64,000 nt of DNA from Ichthyophis bannanicus (lineage: Eukaryota > Chordata > Amphibia > Gymnophiona > Ichthyophiidae). The notes beneath the pieces are model-generated. The model did not search any database, was not told the DNA's origin, and worked only from the letters and a program-made list of their open reading frames with translations. Below are positions 1 to 11,656 of this stretch, one piece after another. Positions within the stretch are counted from its first letter, which is position 1; every line of letters starts with the position of its first letter. The position numbers and the translations under genes were made by a program. Location: NCBI GenBank assembly GCA_033557465.1, contig CM066033.1:707949637-708013636 (forward strand), in the 5' to 3' direction.

Positions 1-83
1 CGCACCCATATATACACATACACACCAGTATGCATAGACACACATACCAATACGCATAGATGCGCACACACACATACATATAC
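1..83. repeat. CA/TG-rich simple repeat, left piece
   Basis: Imperfect cacaca/tatgca repeat with interspersed gcatag units. It runs up to the left end of DIRS-B. Very similar sequence resumes directly after DIRS-B (8,517) and again after the CR1 at 33,009, so this looks like one tract broken by insertions. No coding potential. Confidence 0.85.
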
Positions 84-252
84 GGAGAAATTTTACTTAC
101 CCATCTTTTCCTTTCCTGGAATCCTACTGGACCAGTCCAGACAAGTGGGCTGTGTCCCTCTGCCAGCAGATGGCGAGAAAGAGAAAAATTCATTAAGATT
201 TTGTGACAACACCCTTGGCATAAAAACCCGTCCCCCAAGGGGAACTTCAGAA
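84..252. repeat. DIRS-B left inverted terminal repeat
   Basis: Reads ggagaaattttacttaccc and continues through the block with cagtccagacaagtggg. It is the reverse complement, with scattered mismatches, of 8,376-8,516, extending to the ccaaggggaacttc block. In element orientation this is the 3' end. Confidence 0.85.
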
Positions 253-328
253 TAACCATAACAAGCACAGGAGTTCAAACAGCCAAGGAAGCACAAAACC
301 AGACCAAAAATGAGTTCATAAATGAATA

Positions 329-1661
329 CGAGGTGTGACAAAAAAGAAACGAGACTGTCCCATAAATATTTTATTACAAAATCTACAGAGAAATTAAGCA
401 TTGTCCCCTTCAAAGTAATCCCCCCCCCCTCCCCCGAGTTAATGCACTTCTGCATTCACTTCTGCCACGTACGGAAACACTTGGTAAAGTCCACCTCCTT
501 GAGGTCCCTCAGCTCCCTCATCACATTGGCCTTGATCTCTTCTACAGAGGTGAAATGAGTTCCTTTGAGCATAGTCTTCAGCTTGGGGAAGAGCCAGAAG
601 TCACACAGTGCAAGATCTGGGGAATAAGGAGGGTGGTTGAGAGCTGTGATCTCTTTGTTGGCCAAGAACTGCCTCACACTGAGCGTGGTGTGTGTGGGCA
701 CATTGTTGTGGGGGAGCAGCCACGACTTGTCTCTCTACAGAGCCCGCCTGCTGCGCCAAACCAGGTCATGGAGGCGATTGAGGACCTGCTGGTAGAAGTG
801 CCGGTTAACAGTCTGACCCTCAGGCACAAACTCATGATGGACCACTCCATTCTGGTCGAAGAATGTGATCAGCATGACCTTGATCCTTGATTTGGACATG
901 CACGCCTTCTTGAGTCTGGGTGACAGTCGAGTCTTCCACTACAGGCTCTATCTCTTGCTTTCAGGGTTGTACTGGAAGACCCAAGTTTCATCTCCTGTGA
1001 TGACTCGGCCAACGAACTCTGGATCTTCTCCGATCTTCTCTAGCAAGTCTTGACAAACATTGACCCAGTGCTCCTTCTGGTCATCCGATAAAAGCTTGGG
1101 CACCATCTTGGCGCACACCTTACGCATCCCCAGCTCCTGCACCAAGATGGTCTGCACTGACTCCCTGTTCAGGCTGAGCTCCTCAGCTATCATCCGCACC
1201 ATCAGTTTGTGATCACTCTGCACCAGCTGGTTCACTCTGTCAATGTTCTCAGCCGTCTTTGTCGTGGAAGGCCATCTTGACTTGGGGTCATCCTCCACTT
1301 CCTCGCGGCCAGTCTGGAAGCATTTGTGCCACTCGAAGACTCGCGGCCTAGACATTGCATCTTCTCCATAAACCTTCTGGAGAAATTGGAGACACTCAGT
1401 TGGGCCCTTCTCCAACTTAACCAGAAATTTCAAGTTGAATCTTTGCTCCATATTTCTGCCACCTCCAATTGCATGACAAAGAGATGGAGCAGTGTACTAC
1501 AAAAAAAACCTGAAAAAGAAAAACAGAGTGAGAGAGATGAAAAATATTATAGCAGAATAGTGGCGAGATGTTGCACAACACAGTGACATAAGCGGTTAGC
1601 CAACTGGCATTGAGTCATGGGCGTGGCTGCCACAGTCTCATTTCTTTTTTGTCACACCTCG
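329..1661 (-). mobile_element. mariner DNA transposon inside DIRS-B
   Basis: The 28-bp terminal inverted repeats start cgaggtgtgacaaaaaag (329) and end with the complement at 1,661, with one mismatch between the arms. TA dinucleotides flank both ends (327-328 and 1,662-1,663), the mariner target duplication. Length is 1,333 bp, the usual size. It lies between the DIRS-B left terminal repeat and internal complementary region, so it is younger than DIRS-B. The transposase lies on the minus strand and is broken. Confidence 0.95.
365..1451 (-). pseudogene. mariner transposase, inactive
   Basis: The start is at 1,451, giving the first 167 codons open to 948. They include the helix-turn-helix N-terminal region, the WHKCF-type motif near residues 41-45, and the first catalytic Asp in TGDETWVF near residue 152. 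A frame change and stops follow. A second open block (701-456) carries HNNVPTH, where active mariners have HDN, so the second catalytic Asp is Asn. It then has the conserved PYSPDLALCDF block with the third Asp. A stop separates this from the C-terminal tail (455 to about 365). The DD34D-type triad is therefore damaged and the frame broken. Subfamily not assigned. Confidence 0.9.
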
Positions 1662-1804
1662 TAACTCTTATAACAAGCTAAATTGAACAATGTGAAACAG
1701 GACTCACAGGCCAAGAAAGTATGTCCATGTCGAGATACAGCAATGTCACCGATATGTAAAGAGAGTCTTAGCTACACAACGGACTAAACAGTTTAGAGAG
1801 CGGG

Positions 1805-1905
1805 TCCTGGACTGGTCTAGCAGGATTCCAGAAAAGGAAATTGTCGGTAAATGAAATTTCTCCTTCCAAACACATCCTGCTAGATCAGTCCAGATTAGTG
1901 GGGAG
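1805..1905. other. DIRS-B internal complementary region
   Basis: The first half (to about 1,863) is the reverse complement of the left end of the element. The second half (from tccttccaaacacatcctg) is the reverse complement of its right end. In DIRS biology this junction is thought to template completion and closing of the circular DNA intermediate. It lies just beyond the 3' end of the recombinase gene in element orientation, as in other DIRS elements. Confidence 0.8.
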
Positions 1906-1909
1906 TACC

Positions 1910-2555
1910 ATAGCTAAACCACTCCAGGGTGGGAAGAAACAGCTGCAGCCAAGACAGAGGCTCCGAAGCAAGTTGCTTCTGAAGCTTGGACGTCCAAGCG
2001 ATAGTGATATGCAAAAGTAGAGAGGGAGGACTAGGTGGCCACCCTGCAAATATCTAGTGGAGCTACCCATGAGCATTCTGTCCAGGAGGTAGCCTGGGCC
2101 AGCGCAGGATGTGCCCAAAGATCTATGAGCACAGGTTCGTTCAATAAAATATAAGCTAACTGAATGGTCTGCTTGATCCAGTGTGCAAAAGTAGCTTTTG
2201 AAGCAGCCGCTCCTTTTCATGGACGAGAAGCCAGGACAAAAAGGTGATCGGAGAGATGAAACATATTAGTGAGTTTGAAGTAACGGAGTAACGCCCTACA
2301 AACATCCAAAAGGTGAAGGACTCTGTTGTCACCCGAAGACTGCTCCTTAAAAAAGGAAGGAAGCACAATCGATTGGTTGACATGAAAATCTGAAAGGACT
2401 TAGGCAGAAAAGAGGGCACTGTTCAAATGGTAACCACCTCTGGGGAAAAGGACAAAAAAGAACACCGGCAAGAAAGTGCCCGGAGCTCCGAAAGACACCG
2501 TGCCAAAGTAACTGCTATAAGAAAAACAAACAGTTTTGAGAGTCAAATCTTTGAG
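1910..2555 (-). pseudogene. DIRS-B tyrosine recombinase, C-terminal part
   Basis: Reading the minus strand from about 2,160 to 1,960 gives a decayed recombinase C-terminus. The block ICRVATWSS is followed by a Tyr in HYRLDV, matching the W and the nucleophile Tyr region of the other DIRS copies here. The HxxR catalytic box reads HPAL, so one catalytic Arg is lost. Frameshifts and stops interrupt the rest. The N-terminal part lies beyond the CR1 insertion, from about 3,823 upward. Confidence 0.65.
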
Positions 2556-3822
2556 AGAGTCGGTTGATATAGTGTATCTGGACTTTCAGAAATGCCTTTG
2601 ACAAGGTCCCTCATGAGAGACTTCTGGCAAAATTAAAAAGTCATGGGATAGGAACAGTATACTATTGTGGAACAGGAACTGGTTAAAAGATAGAAAGCAG
2701 AGGGTAGGGCTAAATGGCCAATTTTTCCAATGGAGAAAGGTGAATAGTGGAGTACCCCAGGGAGCTGTGCTGGGTCCGCTACTTTTTAACATTTTCAAAA
2801 ATGACCTGGAAACGGGAACAAGTGAGGTTATCAAATTTGCAGACGACACAAAACTATTCAAAGTTGTTAAAACCCATGAGGGTTGTGGAAAATTGCAAGA
2901 GGATCTTGATAAACTGGAAGACTGGGCATCCAAATGGCAGATGAAATTTAATGTGGACAAGTGCAAAGTTATGCACCTAGGAAAGAACCACCCAAACTAT
3001 GCTTACACAATGCAAGGTTCCACCATTAGGAACCACCACCCAGGAAAAAGATTTAGGTGTCATCATGGATAACATGTTAAAACCCTCCACCCAGTGTGCA
3101 GCAGCGGTGGCCAAGAGAGCAAATAGAATGATAGGTATCATAAGGAAAGGAATGGAGAATAAAACAAAGGATATTATAATGCCTCTGCATTGTTCCATGG
3201 TGCGACTGCACCTTGAATATTGTGTGCAATTCTGGTCGCCGTATCTTAAAAAGGATATAGCGTTATTAGAAAAGATACAGAGAAGAGCCACCAAAATGGT
3301 AAAGGGGATGGAAGGATACTCCTATGAAGAGAGGCTAAAAAGGTTAGGGCTCTTCAATCTGTAAAAGAGATGGCTAAGGGGAGATATGATAGAGGTCTAT
3401 AAGTTAATGAATGGAGTGGAACGGGTAAACGTAGTTCGATTGTTTACGCAATCAAAATATAGAAAGACTAGGGGGCATTCAATGAAGCTACAGGGTAACC
3501 TATTTAAGACTAATAAGAGAAAGTATTTTTTTACTCAACGTGTAATCAAACTCTGGAATTTGCTACCGGAGGATGTAGTAAAAGCTGTTAGCATAGCTAG
3601 GTTTAAAAAAGGTTTGGATAAGTTCCTGGAGGAAAGGTCCATAAACCATTATTGAAGGAGACCCAGAATATCCACTGCTTAACCCAATACAAGAATAGTG
3701 AAACCTATATCTTTTGGAGAAACTGCTAGATACTTGTGATCTAGACTGGCCACTGTTGGAAACAGGATAGTGGGCTTGATGGATCTTGGTCTTACCCAGT
3801 ATGGCATATCTTATGTTCTTAG
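2556..3822 (+). mobile_element. CR1 LINE fragment (5'-truncated) inside DIRS-B
   Basis: A plus-strand CR1 beginning inside the RT (DIVYLDFQK-like block) and running to a 3' end with ...cttatgttctta. Translated pieces (2,665-3,072, 2,999-3,364 and 3,386-3,655) include the SGVPQGAVLGPLLF block and the intact FADD active-site motif near 2,839-2,850, followed by the CR1 C-terminal region and the short 3' UTR. Several frameshifts make it inactive. It interrupts the DIRS-B recombinase and shares its last several hundred bases with the CR1 piece at 45,240-45,822. Confidence 0.9.
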
Positions 3823-4056
3823 ATGCCCTACAGAGATGGTCAAATGGGGCATGGGTGAGCGTTCGAAGCATTAAGGACAGATCCCAAGAAGGGACGACTG
3901 GACGAATGGGGACCTCAGGGAGCAAACGCCCCGCAGAAAATGGGAAATGTCTATATGAGAAGCAAGAGACCACCCATGGAGAGGCCCTCAAAAATATTTC
4001 AAGGCCACAATATACATCTTTAAAGAATTAAGGGCAAGATCCTTATCAAATCCATC

Positions 4057-4108
4057 TTATTTATTTTATTTATTTATTTAACAGTATTTCTATACCGCCT
4101 TATCCTAT
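4057..4108 (-). mobile_element. LINE 3' tail (severely 5'-truncated)
   Basis: On the minus strand this reads as the end of a LINE: ...aaggcggtatagaaatactg followed by (aaat)n. The same kind of tail ends the L2-like elements at 17,026, 32,127 and 44,908. Target-site duplication not clear. Confidence 0.6.
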
Positions 4109-6051
4109 AATCCTTGAAGGAAGGAAAGAAAGAATGTCTGGAATATCAACTCGCCAAGATGAGAGGGATCATTAGAACATCAAGAAGAAAAAAAGACACC
4201 AGATCCAAGCATAGGCACATGAGGTAGAAGACCATCAAGCCTGTAGTAGAGTGTCCACTACTTGCGGTGAGTAACTTTTGCGATACAAGCGACATCACTC
4301 AATAGCCAAACTAAGTGAGTAATGAGCAGGGTTGGTCCATGAGAACCGGCCCCTGAAACTGAAGGCCTCTCCAAACACAAGGAGTTGGGGCACCTCCTGC
4401 AGGAGGCGGAGGAGATCAGCATACCATGGACACCAAGGCCAATCCAGGGCCACCAGCACTACCTGTCTGAAGTGTGACTCTATCCGACAGAGTACATGGC
4501 CGATTAGCAGCCAAGGAGGAGAAATGCTCAGGTCCAAACCAGAACATCTAGGCTGTGAGCATTCAGTTCCTTTCAACTAAAAAGGATTGACGTCTTTGCA
4601 CTGGAAGAGGTCTAGAGTTGGATGACCCCACCGATGCACAATGTTCGCAAACATCCATGGAGCTAGCTCCCACTTGCTGGGATCCAGGATATGGCAACTC
4701 AGAAAATCCACTTGAATGGTCTCCATTCCCTCAATATGCTGCGCAGAAAGAGCTAGGAAGTTGGATTCTGCCCAGGGAAATAAAAGACTCATTTCCAGGA
4801 CCACTCCAAGATATTTGGTCGTACCCTGTCTGTCGAGATAAGTCAGAGTGTTGGCATTGTCAGAAAGTACTCAGACTACTCGATCCTGTTGGTGGAATTG
4901 AAAGAAGAGTAGAGCCAGATGAACAGCCTGAGCTTTGAAGTGACTGATAGTCCAAGAGGCTTCTTGAATGGATCAAAATCCCTGCGCTGCCTGTCTCTGG
5001 CAGTGCGCTCCCCAACCTGCAAGGCTAGCGAATGTGGTGACCACCACCCAATGCGAAATTTCCAAGGTAATGCCTTCAACAAGTGATGAGGACAAAGCCA
5101 CTAATGAAGACTGTGGTGAACCACTGAAGAAAGGGGTAGATGAATCTGATTAGTCCTGGGTGGATGGGGACAGTGTGACAGGAGAGAGTACTGAAGCGGA
5201 TGCATGTGAGCATGGGCCCAGGGGACTACGTTGAGAGCAGAAGCCATGGTGCCGAGGAGTTGTAGGTAATCCCAAGGAGTGGGAGCTGCCAGGCGCCGGA
5301 AGGCATGGACCTGAACACAGAGCTTCTTGCATCTGTCTTTAAGAGAGGAAGAAGCAGGCGCCAAGGAATTCCAAAGAATGAACTGGACACAGATTGATTT
5401 TTGGCATAATTGACCACCCAGCCGAGACGGCCCAGAAAGGAGAAGACCTGAGAGACCACAGAAGTAGTCTCCTCGAAACTCACTGCTCTGATCGCCAAAC
5501 GTCTAAATAAGGATGAACCTGAATACCTTGGTGCCGCAGGGAAGCTGCCACTACTATCATCACCTTGGAGAAAGTGCGAGGAACTCTGGCAAGACCAAGG
5601 GGCAGGGCACGAAACTGATAATATTGATAGAGGACTGCAAAATGTAAATAATGTTGTGATCTTGGCAGATTGGAATGTGAAAATATGCTTCTGCCAGGTC
5701 CAGGGATGCAAGAAATTCACCTGGCCGAACAGCTTGAATGACTGTCCTGAAGCTTTCCATCCGGAACAAAGGCACCTGAAGACAGTGATTGAATCCTTTG
5801 AGGTCCAGGATATGATGGAAGGAGCTCTCCTTCTTGGGAATGACAAAGTAATTGAAATAGTGACCAGAACCTCTTTCTGAGGGAGGAACTGTGCATACCG
5901 CATTGAGCAAAAGGCAGCAGTGGAAAGTCAGGCGTTCAGCCGCTGCCTTGGCCGTGGAACTGCATGGAGAGATGAGGAAGACATTTGGCACGGGCTTGGT
6001 GAAGTTGAGAGCATAACCCTGAGTTACTACCTCGAGTACCCACTGGTCCAA
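4109..6051 (-). pseudogene. DIRS-B reverse transcriptase / RNase H / MT-like region, decayed
   Basis: From 6,051 downward the minus strand encodes a DIRS RT. A leader block (VLEVVTQGYAL) and FVIPKKESSFHHILDLKGFN precede LDLAEAYFHIPI (RT motif A, Asp retained). Further blocks match the thumb and RNase H region of DIRS-A3. The block 4,804-4,577 includes WGHPTLDLF and 4,576-4,295 includes VALDWPWCPW, which correspond to the region after RNase H that has been described as methyltransferase-like in DIRS1-type elements. Stops and frame changes occur throughout. Confidence 0.75.
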
Positions 6052-6081
6052 TGTTATCTGGGTCCATTTGCGGGAAAAAAA

Positions 6082-8072
6082 TCATAAGTGTCCTCCTACA
6101 GGGGTCTCCCTGGAATGGACCCAGAAACAATCAATGGGAAGATTTGGCGGAACCGGAAAACTTGTTGCATGAGGAGAAATTGTGCTGGTTACGACGGGTA
6201 CCCCCCGAAAGTAATGAGTCTTAGAACCAGCCCAATTCGAAGAACCACCAGATTTGCCAGGCCGGTAGTGACAAATGTCTCTGAAGTGGATTCTATAAGA
6301 TGGGGACATGGACGACGATGTGGCAGGACGACGAAAATTCAATTTGGGCTTATCCTTCAGCAAACATTGATACTTGACTTCCCCCAAATCCTTCACAAGT
6401 TTTTCCAAATCCTCACCAAAAAGAAGGCGGCCCTTGAAAGAAAGCTTGGCGAGATGGGACATGGATGCAGCATCCGCATTCTAATGACGGAGCCACAGTC
6501 AACACTGAGCCACAGAGCAGATAAGTGCAACAGATCATAAAAGGTATCTGCGAGAAAGGCAATGACCGACTCTAAAGGAGGCAAAGCTGGATCATCCGGA
6601 AGTGAATGAAGCCATCGAAGCAAAACACATGCAACAAGACCTCTGCAAACAGAGGCCTGCAATGCCAAGGTCAATGATAAGAAAGTGTTTTTCAAAAGGC
6701 CCTCCACCTTCTGTTCCCCACCTCATCAGGGAGGACTGTACTGTTCTCCACAGTTATAGTTGTCCGTTTAGTGACTGCAGTGACAAGCGCATCTACTTTA
6801 GGGAAATGCAAACAACTTGTCAAGATCATCCAAAGACGAAACGTAAACACGCCCCAAGCGATGAGTGGAGCGTAGAGACACATCAGGAGAATACCACTCT
6901 AAGGAGACCATCTGTAATAGTTCCAGGGGAAAGGGAAAAGCCTTAGGTGGTTTCCTGATGTCCACGATATTGGGGTCTGCCTGAGATTTAGAGGAATCCG
7001 AAGGTTGTTGCACTTTAGAGTCTGAGAGGTACAGAGCCTCCGTAATTTGAGCAATGAGAGAGGAAGATATTTCTTATGGAATAACCTGATATCCTGACCG
7101 TTTTCTTGAGCTCCTGGTTGTCTTCCAATGGTGACAGCTCTCCATCTTCCCGGTCGGACTCTGAAGCGATAGAATGTTCATCTGAAAGACTGCCACAGTC
7201 TTCCCCTGCAGGGCGCCAATTCCCTGGAGGAGAGAAGGTATCCTTGGCCAGATCTAAAGAACCTCAAGCTAAACTTCAGTGGGCACGCTTTCTAGATGGT
7301 GGATCAGTGGCATTCGGAGTAGCCACAGTCCCAGAGCACCACATATCCCAGGCCTGACTGAAAAGCTGCATAAACTGAAGATAAGAGCCATCAGCTGAAG
7401 TCTGTGTTGATTGAACAGAGAATTGAAGAGGGTGAGCAGGCTGCTCAGGCAACAAAATCGGAGGAAGAGCATCTTGAGGTCTACCATCACCCTGAGGTAA
7501 ACCAGAGGGAACCAAAGCAAGAGATCTGGAAGGACTACCGGAACAAGAATCTGCAGATGCAGAAGGACCCCCTTGATCAGAACCACAGGAGAAACACAAA
7601 CCATCTGTCAAAGTCTTACATTTCTTACCACAGTCCAAGCAGCACTGTAGGGAAGGAAGCATTTTCACAAAAGGATAAAAGAAAAAGTCACAGGAAGAGC
7701 TGGGGAGCCAAAAATCAACAGACTGAAGAAAAATGGCAGCCATGGCACAAAGATTTATGGCGGGAAACAGCAAAACAGAGCTGAGAAGCAGTCGCTGACT
7801 GACCGCATGAAGAGAAGCAGGAAAAAGGCAACGGCAAAAAACGGAGCACACTGAAAAAAACGAAGGGAGGCACACGCAATCAGAAGAACAAGATACCAAT
7901 GAAAAACAGATCGGGACGCTGCTTTAAAAAAGAACCGTGACAGAAATAAAACACTCACTGCTCTCAAAGGTGGAAAAAACAGATGAAGGGAGGGTCTGGA
8001 AAAAAAAAACTGCCAGACAACTTCCTCAGCAACTGGGTCCTTGAATAAGGTGTGTGTTATTTTTTTAAACAA
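6082..8072 (-). pseudogene. DIRS-B gag-like protein, decayed
   Basis: Minus-strand pieces at about 8,072-7,276, 7,013-6,692 and 6,707-6,082. Recognisable parts are an N-terminal Cys-rich motif (CCLDCGKKCKTLTDGLCFSC, about 7,680), a Ser/Pro-rich middle, QLFSQAWDMW (about 7,350) and the C-terminal LAKLSFKGRLLFGEDLEKLV block (about 6,450). The last two also occur in DIRS-C (57,950 and 57,020), so B and C are related families. Function is inferred from position upstream of RT and from the Cys motif, as in other DIRS ORF1 proteins. Confidence 0.65.
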
Positions 8073-8375
8073 ACTTTAAGGAGTTAGAAAAATAACAAAA
8101 GGCCACTGCTAACTTAGCTGATAGAAGTCTTGCTTGCATAACAGTCAGAACGGAAGGCTATAACTGCTCCTCAAGAGCAGGAGCACTTCCCTTCAGAGGT
8201 GCTCTACTTGTCCTCTTGACCAGGGGCAGCTCAGGAAAGTGAAGAAAGGAAAGCTGTCGGTGAAGGAGCAGCACAGTGTGCACAACTGCCAAAGATAGCT
8301 ACACTGACACCAAATCTCTTCTCAGAGAACGCCAAGAGCTAGAAGAAGTCCACCATCTGCTGATACAGAGAAAAT

Positions 8376-8516
8376 ATTGAAACTCCCCTTTGGGGATGGG
8401 TTTCTTTACCAAGAGTGATGTCATAAAGCTTCAGGAATTTTTCTCTGTCTCACCATTTGCTGGCAGGAGGACACAACCCACTAGTCTGGACTGGTCTAGC
8501 AGGATGTATTTGGAAG
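8376..8516. repeat. DIRS-B right inverted terminal repeat
   Basis: Ends ...ctggtctagcaggatgtatttgg and is the complement of 84-252. It contains the 5' leader of the element in minus orientation. The CA-rich simple repeat resumes directly after it. Confidence 0.85.
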
Positions 8517-8660
8517 CACGCACACACATGAACACACGCACCTATATGCACGCATATGAACACATGCACATATATGCACGCACATGAACACATGCACATA
8601 TATGCACGCACATGCAAACATGCACGCACACATATACCTGCACACAAACATGCACACATG
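8517..8660. repeat. CA/TG-rich simple repeat, middle piece
   Basis: Imperfect repeat of cacatgaacacatgcacatatatgcacg. It is flanked by DIRS-B on the left and the CR1 5' region on the right, and continues the tract at 1-83. No gene. Confidence 0.9.
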
Positions 8661-8794
8661 TGAGGTGGGCTTCTAACAGAGCAATGGAACTTTAAATTTT
8701 CAAATGAAATCCTACTTCTATGTAGACTGGTACATAGAAGTAGGATTTCATTTGAAAGCTTAAAGTTCCATTGCTCTGTTCAAAGCTCACCTCA
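8661..8794. repeat. 64-bp-arm palindrome at the CR1 5' boundary
   Basis: Arm one (8,661-8,724) and arm two (8,731-8,794) are near-perfect reverse complements around the 6-base spacer gactgg; for example aaatgaaatcctacttctat pairs with atagaagtaggatttcattt. Arm two runs straight into the CR1 5' UTR. It could be a 5' inversion made during CR1 insertion, or a separate fold-back element. Confidence 0.85.
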
Positions 8795-9169
8795 CAGGGT
8801 GTGGTTAAGTCATTCAGCTTCTGCTGCCTGAGAGTTAATTCAATCAATCAGTCTCTGCCACCTGAGCAGAAGTTCTGATCCAGCAACTGCAAAGCTGAAT
8901 TTCTAAATTTAGTATTTCGGCTGGTTTTGATATAAATTTTCCTTGCCTATTTATTACCTGTTTATATTCTTTTAGATCTGAGTGTGCCCTTAGTTCATAG
9001 GTCTACTGGCCAGGGACACTTAAATTTCTGCCCACCCCAACCTTCACCACACCCACCCCAGGGTTGCATTGCCTATATAGTCATATAGATTGACATCTGT
9101 CCTCCAATTAGGTGTAACACCCACCTTTTCTCCTTATCCTAGAACTAATTTATAACCATCTTAATCAGC

Positions 9170-10095
9170 ATGTCATGCATTCAATGCAATAGTTGTGGTG
9201 CCTTCATTCTAAGAAGAATCATTTGGAGCCTAAGAGCTTGCCCTATCTGTCTCAAGTTATCTGCCATGCATAAATAATTGATTCTATTAGGGAAGAATTA
9301 GCTGCAATTAAACACACTTCCTCTAGGGTACAAACTGAAAAAAAATCCACCACCACTCCCACAAAGAATCAAGCAGCCCAGGAACAAATGGATCACAGTG
9401 GACTCTGGTAGGTTGTGACCTGTAACAGAGACACACTTGCCATCAAGAGATATCACTGCAGAACACCTTCTCTTCCTTAGGAAATTTGAGTGCCCAATTA
9501 GTGGAAACTGAAGTGCCCTTAAATGAGAAGGTTAATGACCAATCTACTAATTTTGCCCTAAATATGAAGAAACTGTCACAAAAGAGGAAACTACTACTAC
9601 TTGGAGACTCCATCATCAGAGGCACCAACTTGGGAACACAGTTCAAAGGGGAGAAGATGGTCAAATGCCTCCCAGGCTCTTCAGCCAGCAGGAATACAAT
9701 GCAAATTGCTGGCATAGTTAGTGCAGAAAGTGAGCACTACAAAATTGATGTTATCATCCACTTGGGTACAAATGACCTGGCTAGAAACAGTGCCTCTACA
9801 GTTCAGGGGGACTTCCAGATTCTGAGAGAGAAACACAAACCCACTGCTAACACTATAGCATTCTCAGAAATTCTACATGTTCTTGAAAAGGGGGCAGAAA
9901 GATGACATTGCATAATCAAATTTAATACATGGCTCCAAACCTGGTGCAAACAAGAAGGATTTAGATATATAGGTGACTGGGGAAATAGATGGAACAAGAG
10001 GCTATACTGTGTTGATGGATGACATCTCTCTGTTGCAGGGGAAAAAAATCCTAAATGAAAACTTCAGGCATTATGTGGACAGGCATTTAAACTAG
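9170..10095 (+). pseudogene. CR1 ORF1 (zinc motif plus SGNH-esterase-like), decayed
   Basis: ATG at 9,170 starts MSCIQCNSCGAF...CPICLKL, a Cys-pair zinc-binding motif typical of CR1 ORF1. Stops follow. The block 9,486-9,905 keeps the esterase signature LLLGDSIIRG (catalytic Ser in GDS) and IHLGTNDLARN (GTND block). The tail ends RHYVDRHLN then a stop at 10,093-10,095 after a frame change. CR1 ORF1 proteins with such an esterase domain bind RNA and possibly lipids; this copy is dead. Confidence 0.85.
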
Positions 10096-10265
10096 GGAAT
10101 GGGGTGACTGATGTAATACAACAAGTTCAGGACATCACTCCCAGCAAAAACATAACATTGGAAACAGCGGCAGAATTAACCCACATATCAATGCCAAGTG
10201 GGAAGAGGCGTATAAAACAAAATCTATGCAAAATACAGGCAAACCAGTCACCAAATGCTGGAAAG

Positions 10266-11288
10266 CAATGAGCACAAATGCTTGAATCCTAGCCAATGAA
10301 GTTCCTGACTTGGAAGCCCTAATGGTGGAAATGGACTTGGACAATGAGGACATTACAGAAACATGGTTTAACGAATCGCATGAATGGGATACAGCATAGC
10401 TAGCTGTAATCTATTTAGAAGAGACAGAGAGAGTAGAAAAGAAGGGGGAGTAGCCCTATGTGTCAAAAGCAATATTAAAGCTGCTAAAATGCAGGAGACA
10501 TGGGGAAAAGAAGACATGCTGTGGATTGTGTTGGAAAGAGGAGATGGCTTTCTCATCCATACTGGTGTAGTCTATAGGCCTCCAACTCAAACCGAAGAAA
10601 TTGATAGTGAATTGATTATTGATATTGCAAAGATAGCCATGAAGGGGGAAGTGATCATATTCAGTGACTTTAATCTACCGGATGTGGATTAGAATATTCC
10701 TTCTGCAAATTTGGAAGGTAGAAAAAAAATTGTGGATGCCTTCCAAGATGCATTAATTTGACAAATGGTGATGGAACCGACCATGGAAAGCTTGATGCTG
10801 GATTTGGAACTCACCAACAGAAATAGCATGTCAATTATCCAGGTGGGTGCCCATGTGAGCAACAGCGATCATCACATTGTGTGGTTTGAGATAAAAGCCA
10901 AGGCAGAATCCAATCACAGCAAGCTCGAAGTCCTAGATTTCAAAAACAATGGCTTCAGTAAAATGGCCAAATGCCTGGAGGAGGAGATGGCAGGGTGGGA
11001 TGGAATAAGGGAAGAATTGCAGTGGGCTAAACTAAAGAAGGCAATAAAAGGAGTAACAGATACATATGTAAGGAAAGTACATAAAAACAAGAGGAAAAGG
11101 AAACCTAGTTAGCTCCCCAAAGACGTGGCTGCACAAATAAAGGCAAAAAAAACAGCTTTCACAAAATTCAGAAGTTCGCAAACACAGGAACACGGAAAAG
11201 AATACAGGATAAAACTAAAAGAGAAATAAGGATAGCAAAATCAAAGGCAGAAGAAAAGATGGCTAAAGATGTAAAGTGTGGCGACAAA
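10266..11288 (+). pseudogene. CR1 ORF2, endonuclease part
   Basis: Encodes the apurinic-type endonuclease: ITETWFN (catalytic Glu) near 10,350, VVYRPPTQTEEID (10,565-10,605), FSDFNLPDVD (10,660-10,690; usual GDFN reads SDFN) and SNSDHHIVWFEI (SDH block, about 10,858-10,892). Internal stops at about 10,395, 10,690 and later. It breaks at 11,288 where DIRS-A1 begins. Confidence 0.88.
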
Positions 11289-11478
11289 GCATAGTTACTC
11301 ACCTGTAACAGGTGATCTCTGGGAACGGGAGGAATTTAGTCCTCACATATGGGTATCGTCGGTATCGACAGAGCCTGCGCGGGAACGCTCCCCAGCGTCC
11401 AAGTAGAACGCTTTTGGGAGCATCTCACAGCGCCTGCGTGCTTCCTTCCCACCTTTCCCAACCGCCTCTCTCCAGTTG
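11289..11478. repeat. DIRS-A1 left inverted terminal repeat
   Basis: Complement of about 21,112-21,281, including cccatatgtgatgactacat and the cgctggggagcgttcccgcg block. Differs from A2-A4 terminal repeats (for example a tatcgtcggtatcgac core), so A1 is a distinct subfamily. Confidence 0.85.
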
Positions 11479-11556
11479 AGTTTTAGAGCTGAGACAAAGA
11501 GGGAAAGGAAAAGAGAGAGAGAGAGAAATACAACTCCTAGGGGAGGTGGGTGGGTT

Positions 11557-11656
11557 GTGAGGACTAAATTACTGCTGTTCCCGGAGATCACCTGTTACAG
11601 GTGAGTAACTATGCTATCTCCAGGAACAAGCAGGAATGTAGTCATCACATATGGGG
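11557..11656. other. DIRS-A1 internal complementary region
   Basis: The left half ...cacctgttacaggtgagtaactatgc is the complement of the left terminus. The right half from atctccaggaacaagcagg is the complement of the right terminus. The junction is near 11,615. It is intact. Confidence 0.85.

Larger units (their letters stand above)
84..8516 (-). mobile_element. DIRS-type tyrosine-recombinase retrotransposon, family B (decayed)
   Basis: The ends are inverted repeats (84 to about 252 and about 8,376 to 8,516). Near the left end, about 1,805-1,905, a stretch joins the complement of the left end to the complement of the right end; this internal complementary region is the hallmark of DIRS elements. 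On the minus strand the order is gag-like (about 8,072-6,082), RT/RNase H (about 6,051-4,109) and tyrosine recombinase (before about 3,823, continuing to about 1,910). All frames are broken. Inserted inside are a mariner, a CR1 fragment and a short LINE tail. DIRS elements are known to copy through RNA and integrate a circular DNA with a recombinase, usually without a target duplication; none is evident here. Confidence 0.85.
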
